A stretch of 64,000 nt of DNA from an uncultured Methanomicrobiales archaeon (lineage in GTDB: Archaea > Thermoplasmatota > Thermoplasmata > Methanomassiliicoccales > Methanomethylophilaceae): the NCBI GenBank assembly GCA_937892275.1, contig CALAVG010000112.1:15036-79035 (forward strand). The letters run 5' to 3'. Below, one piece after another: positions 8,608 to 16,705 of this stretch (position 1 is its first letter; the number at the start of each line of letters is the position of its first letter). A program made the position numbers and the translations under genes. The notes under the pieces were generated by a model that saw only the letters and a list, made by a program, of their open reading frames with translations, was not told the DNA's origin and searched no databases.

Positions 8608-9378
8608 TCAGTCCAGAAGGGCAGGTATGTCCGCGACTGAATCCAAAACATGCGTCGGGACGATATCGGACGCTTCGAGATCCTTCCTGGACGTCTCTCC
8701 GGATAGCACGAGTATGGTGTCGATGCCGGCCTGCTTCCCCATCAGGATATCCGTGTAGAGACGGTCGCCCACCATGACGGTGTCCTCGGGCTTAACACCC
8801 ATCTCACGGGCCGCCATCTGCAGCATCAGCCTGTTGGGCTTTCCGATGATCGTAGCGGTTGTCTGGCACATGGTCTCGAACATCCTTATGAAGGGTCCGA
8901 TGTCGATGTCGTAATCGGTCTCGGTGGGACAGACGTCGTCGGGGTGGGTGGCTATTAGCTCGGCGCCTTTCATGAGTGCCTTGTACGCCTCGTTGATCTT
9001 GTCATAGGTGATCGTGCGGTCGAATGTGAGGTACACTATGTCTGGATCCTCCTCCACCACGTTCACGCCAGCCTTCCTGACCTCCTCTATGGTATCGGGG
9101 GAACCGACCACGTAGACCCTCTTCCCGGGCCTCTCTGACAGCACGAAACGGATCGTGGCTATGTTCGATGTTAGCACGTTCTGAAGCTCCACGTCGAAGC
9201 CCATGCGGACCAGTTTGTCGTAATAGTAGTCGCGTGCATGGGACGAGTTGTTGGTGAGAAAAACGAACGGTATGCCCTTGGCCTTCAGGGACGCTATGAA
9301 ATCTATCGCTCCGGGGATCAGATCCCCGCCCTTGTAGACGGTACCGTCCATATCGATCATGAAACCCGTATACCTCAT
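8608..9378 (-). CDS. HAD-superfamily phosphatase, NagD/4-nitrophenylphosphatase type
   Basis: This 256-residue HAD subclass IIA hydrolase has motif I FMIDMDGTVYKG (nucleophile and acid Asp), motif II FLTNNSS, a substrate cap in the middle, motif III Lys in IIGKPN, and motif IV VGDRLYTDI. Family members dephosphorylate small phosphates such as phosphoglycolate, nucleoside monophosphates or glycerol phosphate; the substrate cannot be chosen here. The start overlaps the udg stop (ATGA), so it is the last gene of carS-pyrE-udg-nagD. Confidence 0.88.
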   Translation of the reverse strand: MRYTGFMIDMDGTVYKGGDLIPGAIDFIASLKAKGIPFVFLTNNSSHARDYYYDKLVRMGFDVELQNVLTSNIATIRFVLSERPGKRVYVVGSPDTIEEVRKAGVNVVEEDPDIVYLTFDRTITYDKINEAYKALMKGAELIATHPDDVCPTETDYDIDIGPFIRMFETMCQTTATIIGKPNRLMLQMAAREMGVKPEDTVMVGDRLYTDILMGKQAGIDTILVLSGETSRKDLEASDIVPTHVLDSVADIPALLD

Positions 9379-9905
9379 CTGAGCATGCCTCCTATCGTCT
9401 CTATCGTTCTGCGGAGCTCCTCTCTGGAATTCTTGTTGTATATCGTTGCCGCGGGGTGGTACGTGGGAATGAACTTCACATCCCTGTCCCTGATGCGTAT
9501 GGTGGTAGGGATGTTAGCTATCTCGTCCATCTTCCCCTCGTAACCCATCAGGTCCCTGCAGGCAGATTTACCGAGACCGATCACGACCTCGGCATCGTAC
9601 AGCTCCGATTCGAGGAACGGCCTACATGCCGCCATCTCCTCTGCCGTCGGATCCCTGTTGCCGGGAGGTCTGCATTTGACTGTATTGGTTATGAGGACAT
9701 CGGAACGGGAGAATCCCGCATCCTTCATCATCTCTTCGAGGATCTTGCCGGAACGGCCAACAAAAGGCCTTCCTTCGTTGTCCTCGTTCTCCCCCGGAGC
9801 CTCGCCTACAAACACTATGCCAGTATCATAGGTTCCGTCCGGCAGGACGATGTTGGTGCGTCCCTCGCAGAGTCCGCATAGCCTGCAATCTGGTTCGGGC
9901 CTCAT
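9375..9905 (-). CDS. udg: uracil-DNA glycosylase, family 4 (Fe-S)
   Basis: This 176-residue protein has the family 4 layout: an N-terminal Cys cluster (CRLCGLC), motif GEAPGENEDNEGRPFVGRSG for uracil recognition, NTVKCRPPGNRDPTAEE with the third Fe-S Cys, a fourth Cys in AACRPF, and HPAA near the C-terminus. It removes uracil from DNA in base-excision repair. It overlaps pyrE at its start and the HAD phosphatase gene at its end by four bases each. Confidence 0.93.
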   Translation of the reverse strand: MRPEPDCRLCGLCEGRTNIVLPDGTYDTGIVFVGEAPGENEDNEGRPFVGRSGKILEEMMKDAGFSRSDVLITNTVKCRPPGNRDPTAEEMAACRPFLESELYDAEVVIGLGKSACRDLMGYEGKMDEIANIPTTIRIRDRDVKFIPTYHPAATIYNKNSREELRRTIETIGGMLR

Positions 9906-10435
9906 CTCTTCTCTTTGAGGATCTCCGACGCCTTCACGAGGGAAAGGAACCTAACGCCGATCTCGGCATAGTTCTCCTCTCCGCCGCTCTCGCGGTCGAT
10001 TACGGACATAGCTGTCTCTACAACAGCACCGTTCTCACGGAGCGTCTTGATGGCCGCGATGCTCGATCCCGCTGTGGTGACGACATCCTCGACGACCAGG
10101 ACCTTCTCTCCGGGGTTGAGGTCTCCCTCGATGAGCTTTCCGGTACCGTGGTCCTTCTTCTCCTTGCGGACCATCACATAAGGTATGCCGGTGGCCAATG
10201 ACAGTGCTGCCGCAAGCGGAACGGATCCGAGGACGACACCTGCGATCCTGTCGGGACGGATGTTCTCATCCTGCATCTTCTGTGCCATCTCCAGGGAGAT
10301 CATGTAGAGCACCTTGGGATTCGTGCTCGCCTTCTTGATGTCGATGTAGTATTCGCTCTTGGCACCTGATGCCAGCGTGAAGTCCCCGAACTGGAGGGCC
10401 CCACAGTCCCTCAATGCTGCTGTCAACTCGCTCAT
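9902..10435 (-). CDS. pyrE: orotate phosphoribosyltransferase
   Basis: This 177-residue type I phosphoribosyltransferase has the PRPP-binding motif VLVVEDVVTTAGSS and an upstream flexible loop (VRKEKKDHGTG) with the catalytic Lys residues. It converts orotate and PRPP to orotidine monophosphate in pyrimidine synthesis. Its start lies 5 bases after the carS stop and its end overlaps udg, so it is read as part of that operon. No other pyr gene is nearby. Confidence 0.94.
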   Translation of the reverse strand: MSELTAALRDCGALQFGDFTLASGAKSEYYIDIKKASTNPKVLYMISLEMAQKMQDENIRPDRIAGVVLGSVPLAAALSLATGIPYVMVRKEKKDHGTGKLIEGDLNPGEKVLVVEDVVTTAGSSIAAIKTLRENGAVVETAMSVIDRESGGEENYAEIGVRFLSLVKASEILKEKR

Positions 10436-10439
10436 GTGA

Positions 10440-11018
10440 TCACCACGGCTCCTTCTTAAGCCCTAATTTGTATCCGATGATGTTGGTAACACGGTGTATA
10501 CCGAACATCGTGACAAGTATGAGTATCAACGACGATAGATGCCATCCGTCGAGGTAATTCGCGATGACCCAGTCAGGATAGAACAGCGCCGTGATCAGGA
10601 ATGCTCCCGCAACGAAATCGTACTGATCCAGGATGGGTGCCTTCTGACCCCTCTCCATGCCGAGCCTCCTCTTGATGAACGCGCCTGTGAGATCTCCCAG
10701 CAGGGAACCGAATCCCAAGCAGAACAGGAGACCTACATTGCTCCAGAACGGTCCGTATCCTCCGTCCTCGGCCCAGCCGAGGGCTGTGTTGATCCCGATG
10801 ATTCCGAGTCCGACGACGACTCCGAACAGTCCTCCGCCTATGAATCCTCCCCAGGACTTGCCGTCCCCAAAGATCCTCTTGCCCTTCCAGGTCTTTCCGA
10901 AGTCCATCTTGGTCTTGGAGATCTTCCCGAAGAACACGGCTGCCGTGTTGGGCAGCATCGCGGGAACGAAAAGCCAGAACCCGAAGAACATGATTCCGAT
11001 GACATCGAATACTTCCAT
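10440..11018 (-). CDS. carS: CDP-archaeol synthase
   Basis: The start is ATG 11018 (MEVFDVIGIMFF) preceded by AGGTG; an upstream in-frame extension to 11249 runs antisense to nob1 and is rejected. The 192 residues form about five membrane segments with the conserved GKTWKGKRIFGDGKSWGG and GSLLGDLTGAFIKRR motifs of the family. The enzyme joins CTP to unsaturated archaetidic acid to make CDP-archaeol, the precursor of archaeal phospholipid headgroups. It heads carS-pyrE-udg-HAD and is divergent from nob1, with about 75 bases between the starts. Confidence 0.94.
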   Translation of the reverse strand: MEVFDVIGIMFFGFWLFVPAMLPNTAAVFFGKISKTKMDFGKTWKGKRIFGDGKSWGGFIGGGLFGVVVGLGIIGINTALGWAEDGGYGPFWSNVGLLFCLGFGSLLGDLTGAFIKRRLGMERGQKAPILDQYDFVAGAFLITALFYPDWVIANYLDGWHLSSLILILVTMFGIHRVTNIIGYKLGLKKEPW

Positions 11019-11094
11019 CGTCACACCTGTTGGTTCGATATCCGCTTCTGGTAATAAGGGATATCGTTTTAGTTTGAGTAGGATATGCATATGC

Positions 11095-11979
11095 ATGCTC
11101 GTATTGGACAGCTCCGCATTCTTCTCGATGGATGCCCTCCCGGAGGAGGACCATGTATGCCCGCCAGGTGTCATAAGGGAGCTTGAGAAGTACGAGGATC
11201 CCCGTCTCGCCCTTTGGGGGGACATGGTGCACGTATCGGAATGCTCCAAGGAATCCCTTCAGAAGGTCGAGGAAGCAGCGAAGAAGACAGGCGACATCGG
11301 CAGACTGTCCCCCGTGGACATGACGGTGCTGGCACTTGCCGTGGACGTCAACGGGACCATATGGTCCGACGACTATTCTATTCAGAACGTCGCAAGGGTC
11401 ATTGGCCTCGGTTTCAAGCCCATCGGCATGAAGGGTATTGAGAAGGTCGTCAAGTGGAACTATAAATGCACCGGATGCGGCAAATGGTTCAAGGAGAAAC
11501 AGCCCGACTGTCCCATCTGCGGATCGCCCATGAAGGCGTGCAGGCGCAAACGATCACGGGAATATCCTTTTGCACCTGATGAGATTGGCCATCCTACGCT
11601 TTCCAAGGATGCCCATACACATCTTTGTGGTAAAATCCGACCTGAATGCGAACGTATCGGCAAGCTTCTTGTTGAATGCCGCGGTCTTCAGCGGGGCCTC
11701 CATGACATCCCTCCACTGAGTCTCGTAAGTCTGAAGGGATGTTCCTTTCAGAACGTTGTCGGCGGCTACGTTACCGCATATGCGGCCGGCGATCATTGCC
11801 AAGGGGATACCTCCGCCGTTGACCGATATGACCTGTCCTGCAGCATCTCCGACGACCATTCCGTTGCCGGATACGGTCTTTGCTATCGGTCCTTCGCTGG
11901 GAACGTACTTGCCTACGATTCTGGTCTCAGGCTTGAGCCCGTTCCTCTCGGTGAACTTCTCGAAATAGGACTTCAGTGA
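11095..11979 (+). CDS. nob1: rRNA maturation endonuclease Nob1 (PIN + zinc ribbon) with an anomalous C-terminal extension
   Basis: From ATG 11095, residues 1-118 are a PIN domain with the acidic residues LDSSAFF, GDIGRLSPVDM and WSDDYSIQN. Residues about 122-150 form a zinc ribbon (CTGCGKWFKE, CPICGSPMKACRRK). Nob1 cuts the D site at the 3' end of 16S rRNA. Family members end about here (near 160 residues), but this frame stays open to 11979, giving 295 residues. The whole extension is antisense to the reductase gene at 11554-12639 and has no recognisable fold. A stop pair (TGATGA) in another frame near 11575 would end the protein near residue 160 if there were one frame change around 11550. 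Confidence 0.8.
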   Translation: MLVLDSSAFFSMDALPEEDHVCPPGVIRELEKYEDPRLALWGDMVHVSECSKESLQKVEEAAKKTGDIGRLSPVDMTVLALAVDVNGTIWSDDYSIQNVARVIGLGFKPIGMKGIEKVVKWNYKCTGCGKWFKEKQPDCPICGSPMKACRRKRSREYPFAPDEIGHPTLSKDAHTHLCGKIRPECERIGKLLVECRGLQRGLHDIPPLSLVSLKGCSFQNVVGGYVTAYAAGDHCQGDTSAVDRYDLSCSISDDHSVAGYGLCYRSFAGNVLAYDSGLRLEPVPLGELLEIGLQ

Positions 11980-12639
11980 ACCGTTGGAGAATTTAGGGGA
12001 CATTCCGACACCTATGTTGGCGCGTCCGTCTTTGGGGATTATCCATCCGTATGCTCCGGGTGCGATGCCTCCGAAGAACATCTTCATGCTGTTCCCGAAA
12101 TCCCCTTTGACCTGTGCCGTGACCGCAGGATAGGGATTCCTATTTTTCGTAAGACCCAGATTCTGTGCGACCTTGGATCCGGGACCGTCGGCCCCGACGA
12201 TGACCTTGTACTTGATGTCGCCCTTGCTAGTCTTGGCTATCCCGCCTTCGATGCCATAGAACACATGGTCGGTGCTCGGAACGGCGCCCTCCTCCTGGGC
12301 GAGCTTGGCAAGATACTGGTCGAATCTATCCCTGTCGGTGGTGTATCCGCTGAACTCGAGCTTTGTGGTCTTTCCGGCAGGATTGATCAAGTCTATCCCG
12401 TTGATATCGATGCAACGGAGCTCGTCGGGGATGTCGAAGAGAGATGCCTCATCCTTCAGCTTAGGGAACATGTCGACGATCTCCTCGTCGGAAGGCATGA
12501 ACTCACCGCATCTGACAGGCACACCTATCTCCGGGCGCCTCTCCAGGAACATCACGCTGACGTCTTTCTTCGCAGCGTATCTGGATGTGATGCTTCCGGC
12601 GGGTCCGGACCCTACAACAAGTACATCGACCTCGTCCAT
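11554..12639 (-). CDS. geranylgeranyl reductase family FAD-dependent oxidoreductase (copy 1)
   Basis: This 361-residue flavoprotein has an N-terminal Rossmann motif VVGSGPAGSITSRYAA, the family stretch GVPVRCGEF, IVGADGPGS, and the second FAD motif VVGDAAGQVISVNGGGIPLA. Such enzymes saturate the isoprenoid chains of archaeal lipids (digeranylgeranylglycerophospholipid reductase). It lies beside a prenyl-synthase-like gene and near carS, which supports a lipid role. A second family member is at 38343-39488, and which one is the main lipid reductase is not clear. The 3' end overlaps the nob1 frame on the other strand. Confidence 0.85.
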   Translation of the reverse strand: MDEVDVLVVGSGPAGSITSRYAAKKDVSVMFLERRPEIGVPVRCGEFMPSDEEIVDMFPKLKDEASLFDIPDELRCIDINGIDLINPAGKTTKLEFSGYTTDRDRFDQYLAKLAQEEGAVPSTDHVFYGIEGGIAKTSKGDIKYKVIVGADGPGSKVAQNLGLTKNRNPYPAVTAQVKGDFGNSMKMFFGGIAPGAYGWIIPKDGRANIGVGMSPKFSNGSLKSYFEKFTERNGLKPETRIVGKYVPSEGPIAKTVSGNGMVVGDAAGQVISVNGGGIPLAMIAGRICGNVAADNVLKGTSLQTYETQWRDVMEAPLKTAAFNKKLADTFAFRSDFTTKMCMGILGKRRMANLIRCKRIFP

Positions 12640-12647
12640 GTTATCCC

Positions 12648-13595
12648 TCAGAGCGTTCCAATGAATTCGAGCAGTGCTGCCCTGTATCTGTCGTCCGGAA
12701 GACTCGAGAGGATCTCAGAGGCCTTCCTCTTGCAGTCCTCGATCACTTCCTTGCATTTGAAGACAGCATTGCTGGACTTTATCGAATTAGCCACTGCGAT
12801 TGCATCCTTCAGTGCCAATTCGGTGTTGGTGTACGCATCCCTAACGGCCTGTCCGATGACGCTGTCGTTCATGGCGTGGAACATAATCAATGTCGGTGTT
12901 CCTGTGAGCAGCGTGTGGCAGCGGGGTTTATCCCCATCTCCGAACAGGTCCTCCATGTCCCTGTGGATCTGGATGGCCGTACCGATGTGGCATCCGCATA
13001 GCCCCATTCTCTTGAGAGCATCCTCGTCCGCACCGGCCTGTGCTGCGGCGCTCTCCATTATGATCTGGAATTCTATCGCATTCTTCTTCCTGATGATCTC
13101 CATCACTTTCTCGCAGGATATCTCCGGATTGCGTAAATCATTGACGATATCGAAGATGGCGTTCGTTATGGTGGCCGAGGCCTGGATCATGTACGGTACC
13201 GCCTTGGGACACGTGGAATATGCCTGGCGGAATCCCATGACGTACAGGAAATCGCCTGCCACGATCACCTTGGTGGTGGAAGGCTCCTTGGCGAAGAACT
13301 TCTTCTTTGTGGAAAGCACCTTTCCGTTCTCATCGATGAGATCGTGCATGTGCAGTCCGTCGAACGAAGCCTTGAAACAGACGGCATTGGCGACCGCCTC
13401 CTTAGGGTCCTTTCCTCCGTTCAGATAATACGACAGGATGCTGAGAGCGGGCCTTATCTCATGATAACGATAATTCAAAGCGGCCTCGCACATATCATTG
13501 AGTTCAGGGTACGAGGACCTGATTCCTTTCTTAATCGCTTCGTCGACAGAGGCCATTTCGCCTTCTACGACAGAATACCAGCTCTGAGCCATCAT
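12648..13595 (-). CDS. polyprenyl synthetase-like protein with altered Asp-rich motifs
   Basis: This 315-residue all-helical protein resembles trans-polyprenyl diphosphate synthases. The helix with RPALSILSYY matches the substrate-binding Arg helix, and the two Asp-rich positions are recognisable but changed. The first reads HDLID (84-88) instead of DDxxD, and the second RDMED (212-216) within QIHRDMEDLFGD instead of DDxxD. Each has lost its first Asp, a magnesium ligand. It may be a regulatory or specialised paralogue rather than the main GGPP synthase. It is 8 bases upstream of the reductase gene, so the pair forms a lipid-related operon. Confidence 0.72.
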   Translation of the reverse strand: MMAQSWYSVVEGEMASVDEAIKKGIRSSYPELNDMCEAALNYRYHEIRPALSILSYYLNGGKDPKEAVANAVCFKASFDGLHMHDLIDENGKVLSTKKKFFAKEPSTTKVIVAGDFLYVMGFRQAYSTCPKAVPYMIQASATITNAIFDIVNDLRNPEISCEKVMEIIRKKNAIEFQIIMESAAAQAGADEDALKRMGLCGCHIGTAIQIHRDMEDLFGDGDKPRCHTLLTGTPTLIMFHAMNDSVIGQAVRDAYTNTELALKDAIAVANSIKSSNAVFKCKEVIEDCKRKASEILSSLPDDRYRAALLEFIGTL

Positions 13596-13715
13596 TGTCG
13601 TATCATCGTAGCGTACTTAATTATTTTCAGAACAAGAGAGCCAGACCTGAAGGATATGCTCCCGATGTGATGTAGAAAGTAAGGGGTTTGGGAAAGAGGT
13701 TTATTGGATTGTGAC

Positions 13716-15200
13716 TCAAAGCAGGAACTCAGTTGCCTGCTCGCAGTATCCGAAGATCAGGTCGGGGTATACTCCCAGAACGATGACAAACACCAAACAG
13801 ATCACGATTGCCACAGTGAAGATTGTGGGGATCTTGATCTTCTCGGTAGTCTCACCCTTCTCGATGTACATGGCCTTGACAACTCTTGCGTAATAGTACA
13901 GCGAGATCGCGGAGTTCAGGATGGCAATGAATGCCAGCCAGATCCAGGTTCCGTCGGCTGCTCCGGGTGTTCCCACGGCGGATGCGAACAGGAAGAACTT
14001 GGATGTGAATCCTGCGAGCGGGGGTATTCCTGCCAATGAGAACAGGAACAGCATCATCGCTGCTGCAAGGAAGGGCGACCTCTTTGCGAGTCCCTTGTAG
14101 TCCGAGATCTTCTCTCCGATGCCTGCACAGATGAGTCCTCCGACGATAAGGAAGGCTCCTCCCTTCATGAACACGTGTGTGAACATGTGGAAGATACCTG
14201 CTGCCTCTGCCTGAGGTGTCATGACCGCCAGGATGATCAGGATGTATCCTGCCTGCGCGATCGATGAGTATGCCAGCATCCTCTTGATGTTGGGCTGTGC
14301 GATTGCAACGACGTTACCGACGGTCATCGTGATGGCCGCGATGATGGCGAAGATGTACTGGACGGTGAGTCCGAAGATCGATCCGACAGTAGCTGAGATG
14401 ATAAACATCGCCATGAAGACCTGTATGAAGACTGCGAGACCCATCTTCTTGGATCCTGTTGCCAGGAACATGGAGACAGGTGTTGCCGCTCCCTCGTACA
14501 CATCGGGCGCCCACATGTGGAAGGGCACGGCTGCGATCTTGAATCCGTAACCGGCGATCATGCAGATCAGTCCGATTCCGAACATCCAGGTGAAGTCGTG
14601 GAATGTTACGTACAGTGCAAGGTCGTTGATCTCGAGGGATCCTGCGATTCCGTAGATCATCGAGATACCGTACAGGGTCAGTGCTGTGGACATTCCGCCG
14701 ATGATGGCGTACTTGACCGCGGCCTCAGAGGCCCTGCCATCCTTCCTCTTCAATGCCACGAGAGCATAGGAAGAGATACTGGTCAGCTCGACTCCGACGA
14801 AGATCGTGAGCAGGCTGCTGGAGCTTGCCACGAACAGCATACCGAGTGTTGCGCCGAAGAGCAGTGCGTAGTATGCTCCCGAGTGGTTCTTTGTCGTCTC
14901 TGTGCTCACGTTAGAGACGAGGACGACGAGGAACAGCACGATCAGGAACAGCATGCTCATGAGTGTGGTATAGGTGTTGAGCTTGACGCCGAGATATGTT
15001 CCCGTGACGTCGTTGGTGAGCAGGATGACATCCGTTACGAATGAAAGGATGACCATCAGGAGCGCGACGCACCATGTCACCGTGTGCTTCTTACCGAACA
15101 TCTGTACAGCGGGCATGATGAGTGCGCCGATCAGCAGGAAGATCATGGCTGCCAGAGGCGTCATGTCCCCGAATATACTGGATATGATATCAGCTGCCAT
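13716..15200 (-). CDS. fpoN: Fpo complex subunit N (NuoN-like)
   Basis: This 494-residue membrane protein has about 14 segments of the Mrp-antiporter-like proton channel family. It includes the conserved discontinuous-helix region with the Lys in AIAQPNIKRMLAYSSIAQAGY and the Glu in VGVELTSISSYALVALKR. It is one of three antiporter-like proton pumps of the membrane arm. It is the last gene of the twelve-gene fpo cluster, two bases after fpoM. Confidence 0.95.
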   Translation of the reverse strand: MAADIISSIFGDMTPLAAMIFLLIGALIMPAVQMFGKKHTVTWCVALLMVILSFVTDVILLTNDVTGTYLGVKLNTYTTLMSMLFLIVLFLVVLVSNVSTETTKNHSGAYYALLFGATLGMLFVASSSSLLTIFVGVELTSISSYALVALKRKDGRASEAAVKYAIIGGMSTALTLYGISMIYGIAGSLEINDLALYVTFHDFTWMFGIGLICMIAGYGFKIAAVPFHMWAPDVYEGAATPVSMFLATGSKKMGLAVFIQVFMAMFIISATVGSIFGLTVQYIFAIIAAITMTVGNVVAIAQPNIKRMLAYSSIAQAGYILIILAVMTPQAEAAGIFHMFTHVFMKGGAFLIVGGLICAGIGEKISDYKGLAKRSPFLAAAMMLFLFSLAGIPPLAGFTSKFFLFASAVGTPGAADGTWIWLAFIAILNSAISLYYYARVVKAMYIEKGETTEKIKIPTIFTVAIVICLVFVIVLGVYPDLIFGYCEQATEFLL

Positions 15201-15201
15201 T

Positions 15202-16704
15202 TCAAATCACCCCCGTGAAAGCGAGGAGATCGACGTAATCGTCGATGAACTGGAGAGCGCCATCGGGCCATACTCCGAAGAATGCGACGAGGATAGCGAG
15301 CACCAGCAGTACGGCGAACTCGTAGTGTCCGACATCGTGTGCCTTGCTGAGATCGATCTTCTTTGTCTCAGGTCCGAACAGTGTCCTCTGCATTGCCCAC
15401 AGGTAGTATCCTGCGGTGAGCATGAGGGACAGCATACAGAACAGGAGCATCCAGATCACATCGTTCTCGAGAATGAACTCGTAGAACGCCATGATAACAG
15501 GGAACTCTCCCCAGAATCCTACGAGTCCAGGAAGTCCGAGTGAAGCCATGAATGCGATCATCATGAATGTCGCGTATATGGGCATCTTTCCTGCAAGTCC
15601 TCCGAGGAGGGGGATCTCTCTTGTACCGACCTTGTGACCGGTCATACCGCAGACCATGAACAGCATTGCTGTGATGAGTCCGTGTGCGAACATCTGGAAG
15701 ACAGCGAATGTGATTCCGGCGTCGGATAGACATCCGATACCGAGCATGACCATTCCCATGTGGCTGATGGACGAGAATGCGACCATCTTCTTCAGGTCGG
15801 TCTGTGCGATACATCCGTATGCTCCGTAGATGATGGACACCAGAGCGATAGCGATGATGACCCACTGCCAGTAGGCTGCCGCGTCGGGCAGAGCCTCGAT
15901 ACAGATACGGATGATACCGTATGATCCCATCTTAAGCATGACACCGGCCAGAAGGACGGATCCCTCGGTAGGTGCCTCTGTGTGTGCATCCGGAAGCCAG
16001 GTATGGAAGGGAACGGAAGGCATCTTGACCATGAATCCGAAGAACAGTAGCGCGAAGATGAGCGACTGCGTCTCGACTGCCACGGCACCGATACCGTTCT
16101 TGATCGCCTCGAAGCTGAAGTCGACGACTCCGCCTGCTGCGACCGACTCGTATCCCATTGCGAAGATACCGATCAGCATCACGAGTGATGCCACGTGAGT
16201 GTAGATGAAGAACTTGATCGCAGAGTAATGCCTGCGAGGTCCTCCGTACCAGGAGATCATGAAGTACATCGGGATGAGAGTTACCTCCCACATGATGTAG
16301 AACAGGAAGTAGTCTGCGGCCATGTAGACCCCCATCAGACCGACCTCCATCGCCATGATCAGAGCGTAGAAGTAGTTGTTGTTCTCCCTGTGCTCGTCGA
16401 GCGAGAACACGTTGACCAGGAGACACAGCAGTGCAGTCAGGAAGACCATCAGGATGCTGAGTCCGTCAACTGACAGGGCATAGTTCATGATGAACGCGGA
16501 TGTGTCGATCCAGACGAAGCTCTCGCCAAGGTCAGCGAAGTCGCCGAAGATACCGAACATGAGGAGCGTCGCTATGATGAGCGTAATCGCCGAGAATCCG
16601 ATGGCGACATACTTGGAGTACGCCTCCCTGGATCCGCCCATAAAGAGGGCTATGATGGCACCGATGAGGGGCACCAGTATCAGACTTGAAAGTATCATAC
16701 TCAT
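15202..16704 (-). CDS. fpoM: Fpo complex subunit M (NuoM-like)
   Basis: This 500-residue antiporter-like subunit has about 14 membrane segments. Conserved parts are YIMWEVTLIPMYFMISWYGG (channel Glu), the stretch VPFHTWLPDAHTEAPTEGSV, and the Lys-bearing QTDLKKMVAFSSISHMGMV. It forms a proton channel in the membrane arm between FpoL and FpoN. One base separates it from fpoL. Confidence 0.95.
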   Translation of the reverse strand: MSMILSSLILVPLIGAIIALFMGGSREAYSKYVAIGFSAITLIIATLLMFGIFGDFADLGESFVWIDTSAFIMNYALSVDGLSILMVFLTALLCLLVNVFSLDEHRENNNYFYALIMAMEVGLMGVYMAADYFLFYIMWEVTLIPMYFMISWYGGPRRHYSAIKFFIYTHVASLVMLIGIFAMGYESVAAGGVVDFSFEAIKNGIGAVAVETQSLIFALLFFGFMVKMPSVPFHTWLPDAHTEAPTEGSVLLAGVMLKMGSYGIIRICIEALPDAAAYWQWVIIAIALVSIIYGAYGCIAQTDLKKMVAFSSISHMGMVMLGIGCLSDAGITFAVFQMFAHGLITAMLFMVCGMTGHKVGTREIPLLGGLAGKMPIYATFMMIAFMASLGLPGLVGFWGEFPVIMAFYEFILENDVIWMLLFCMLSLMLTAGYYLWAMQRTLFGPETKKIDLSKAHDVGHYEFAVLLVLAILVAFFGVWPDGALQFIDDYVDLLAFTGVI

Positions 16705-16705
16705 C

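Noticed and set aside
10657..11094. Upstream extension of the nob1 frame
   Set aside because: The open frame begins inside carS on the other strand; the PIN domain starts cleanly at ATG 11095.
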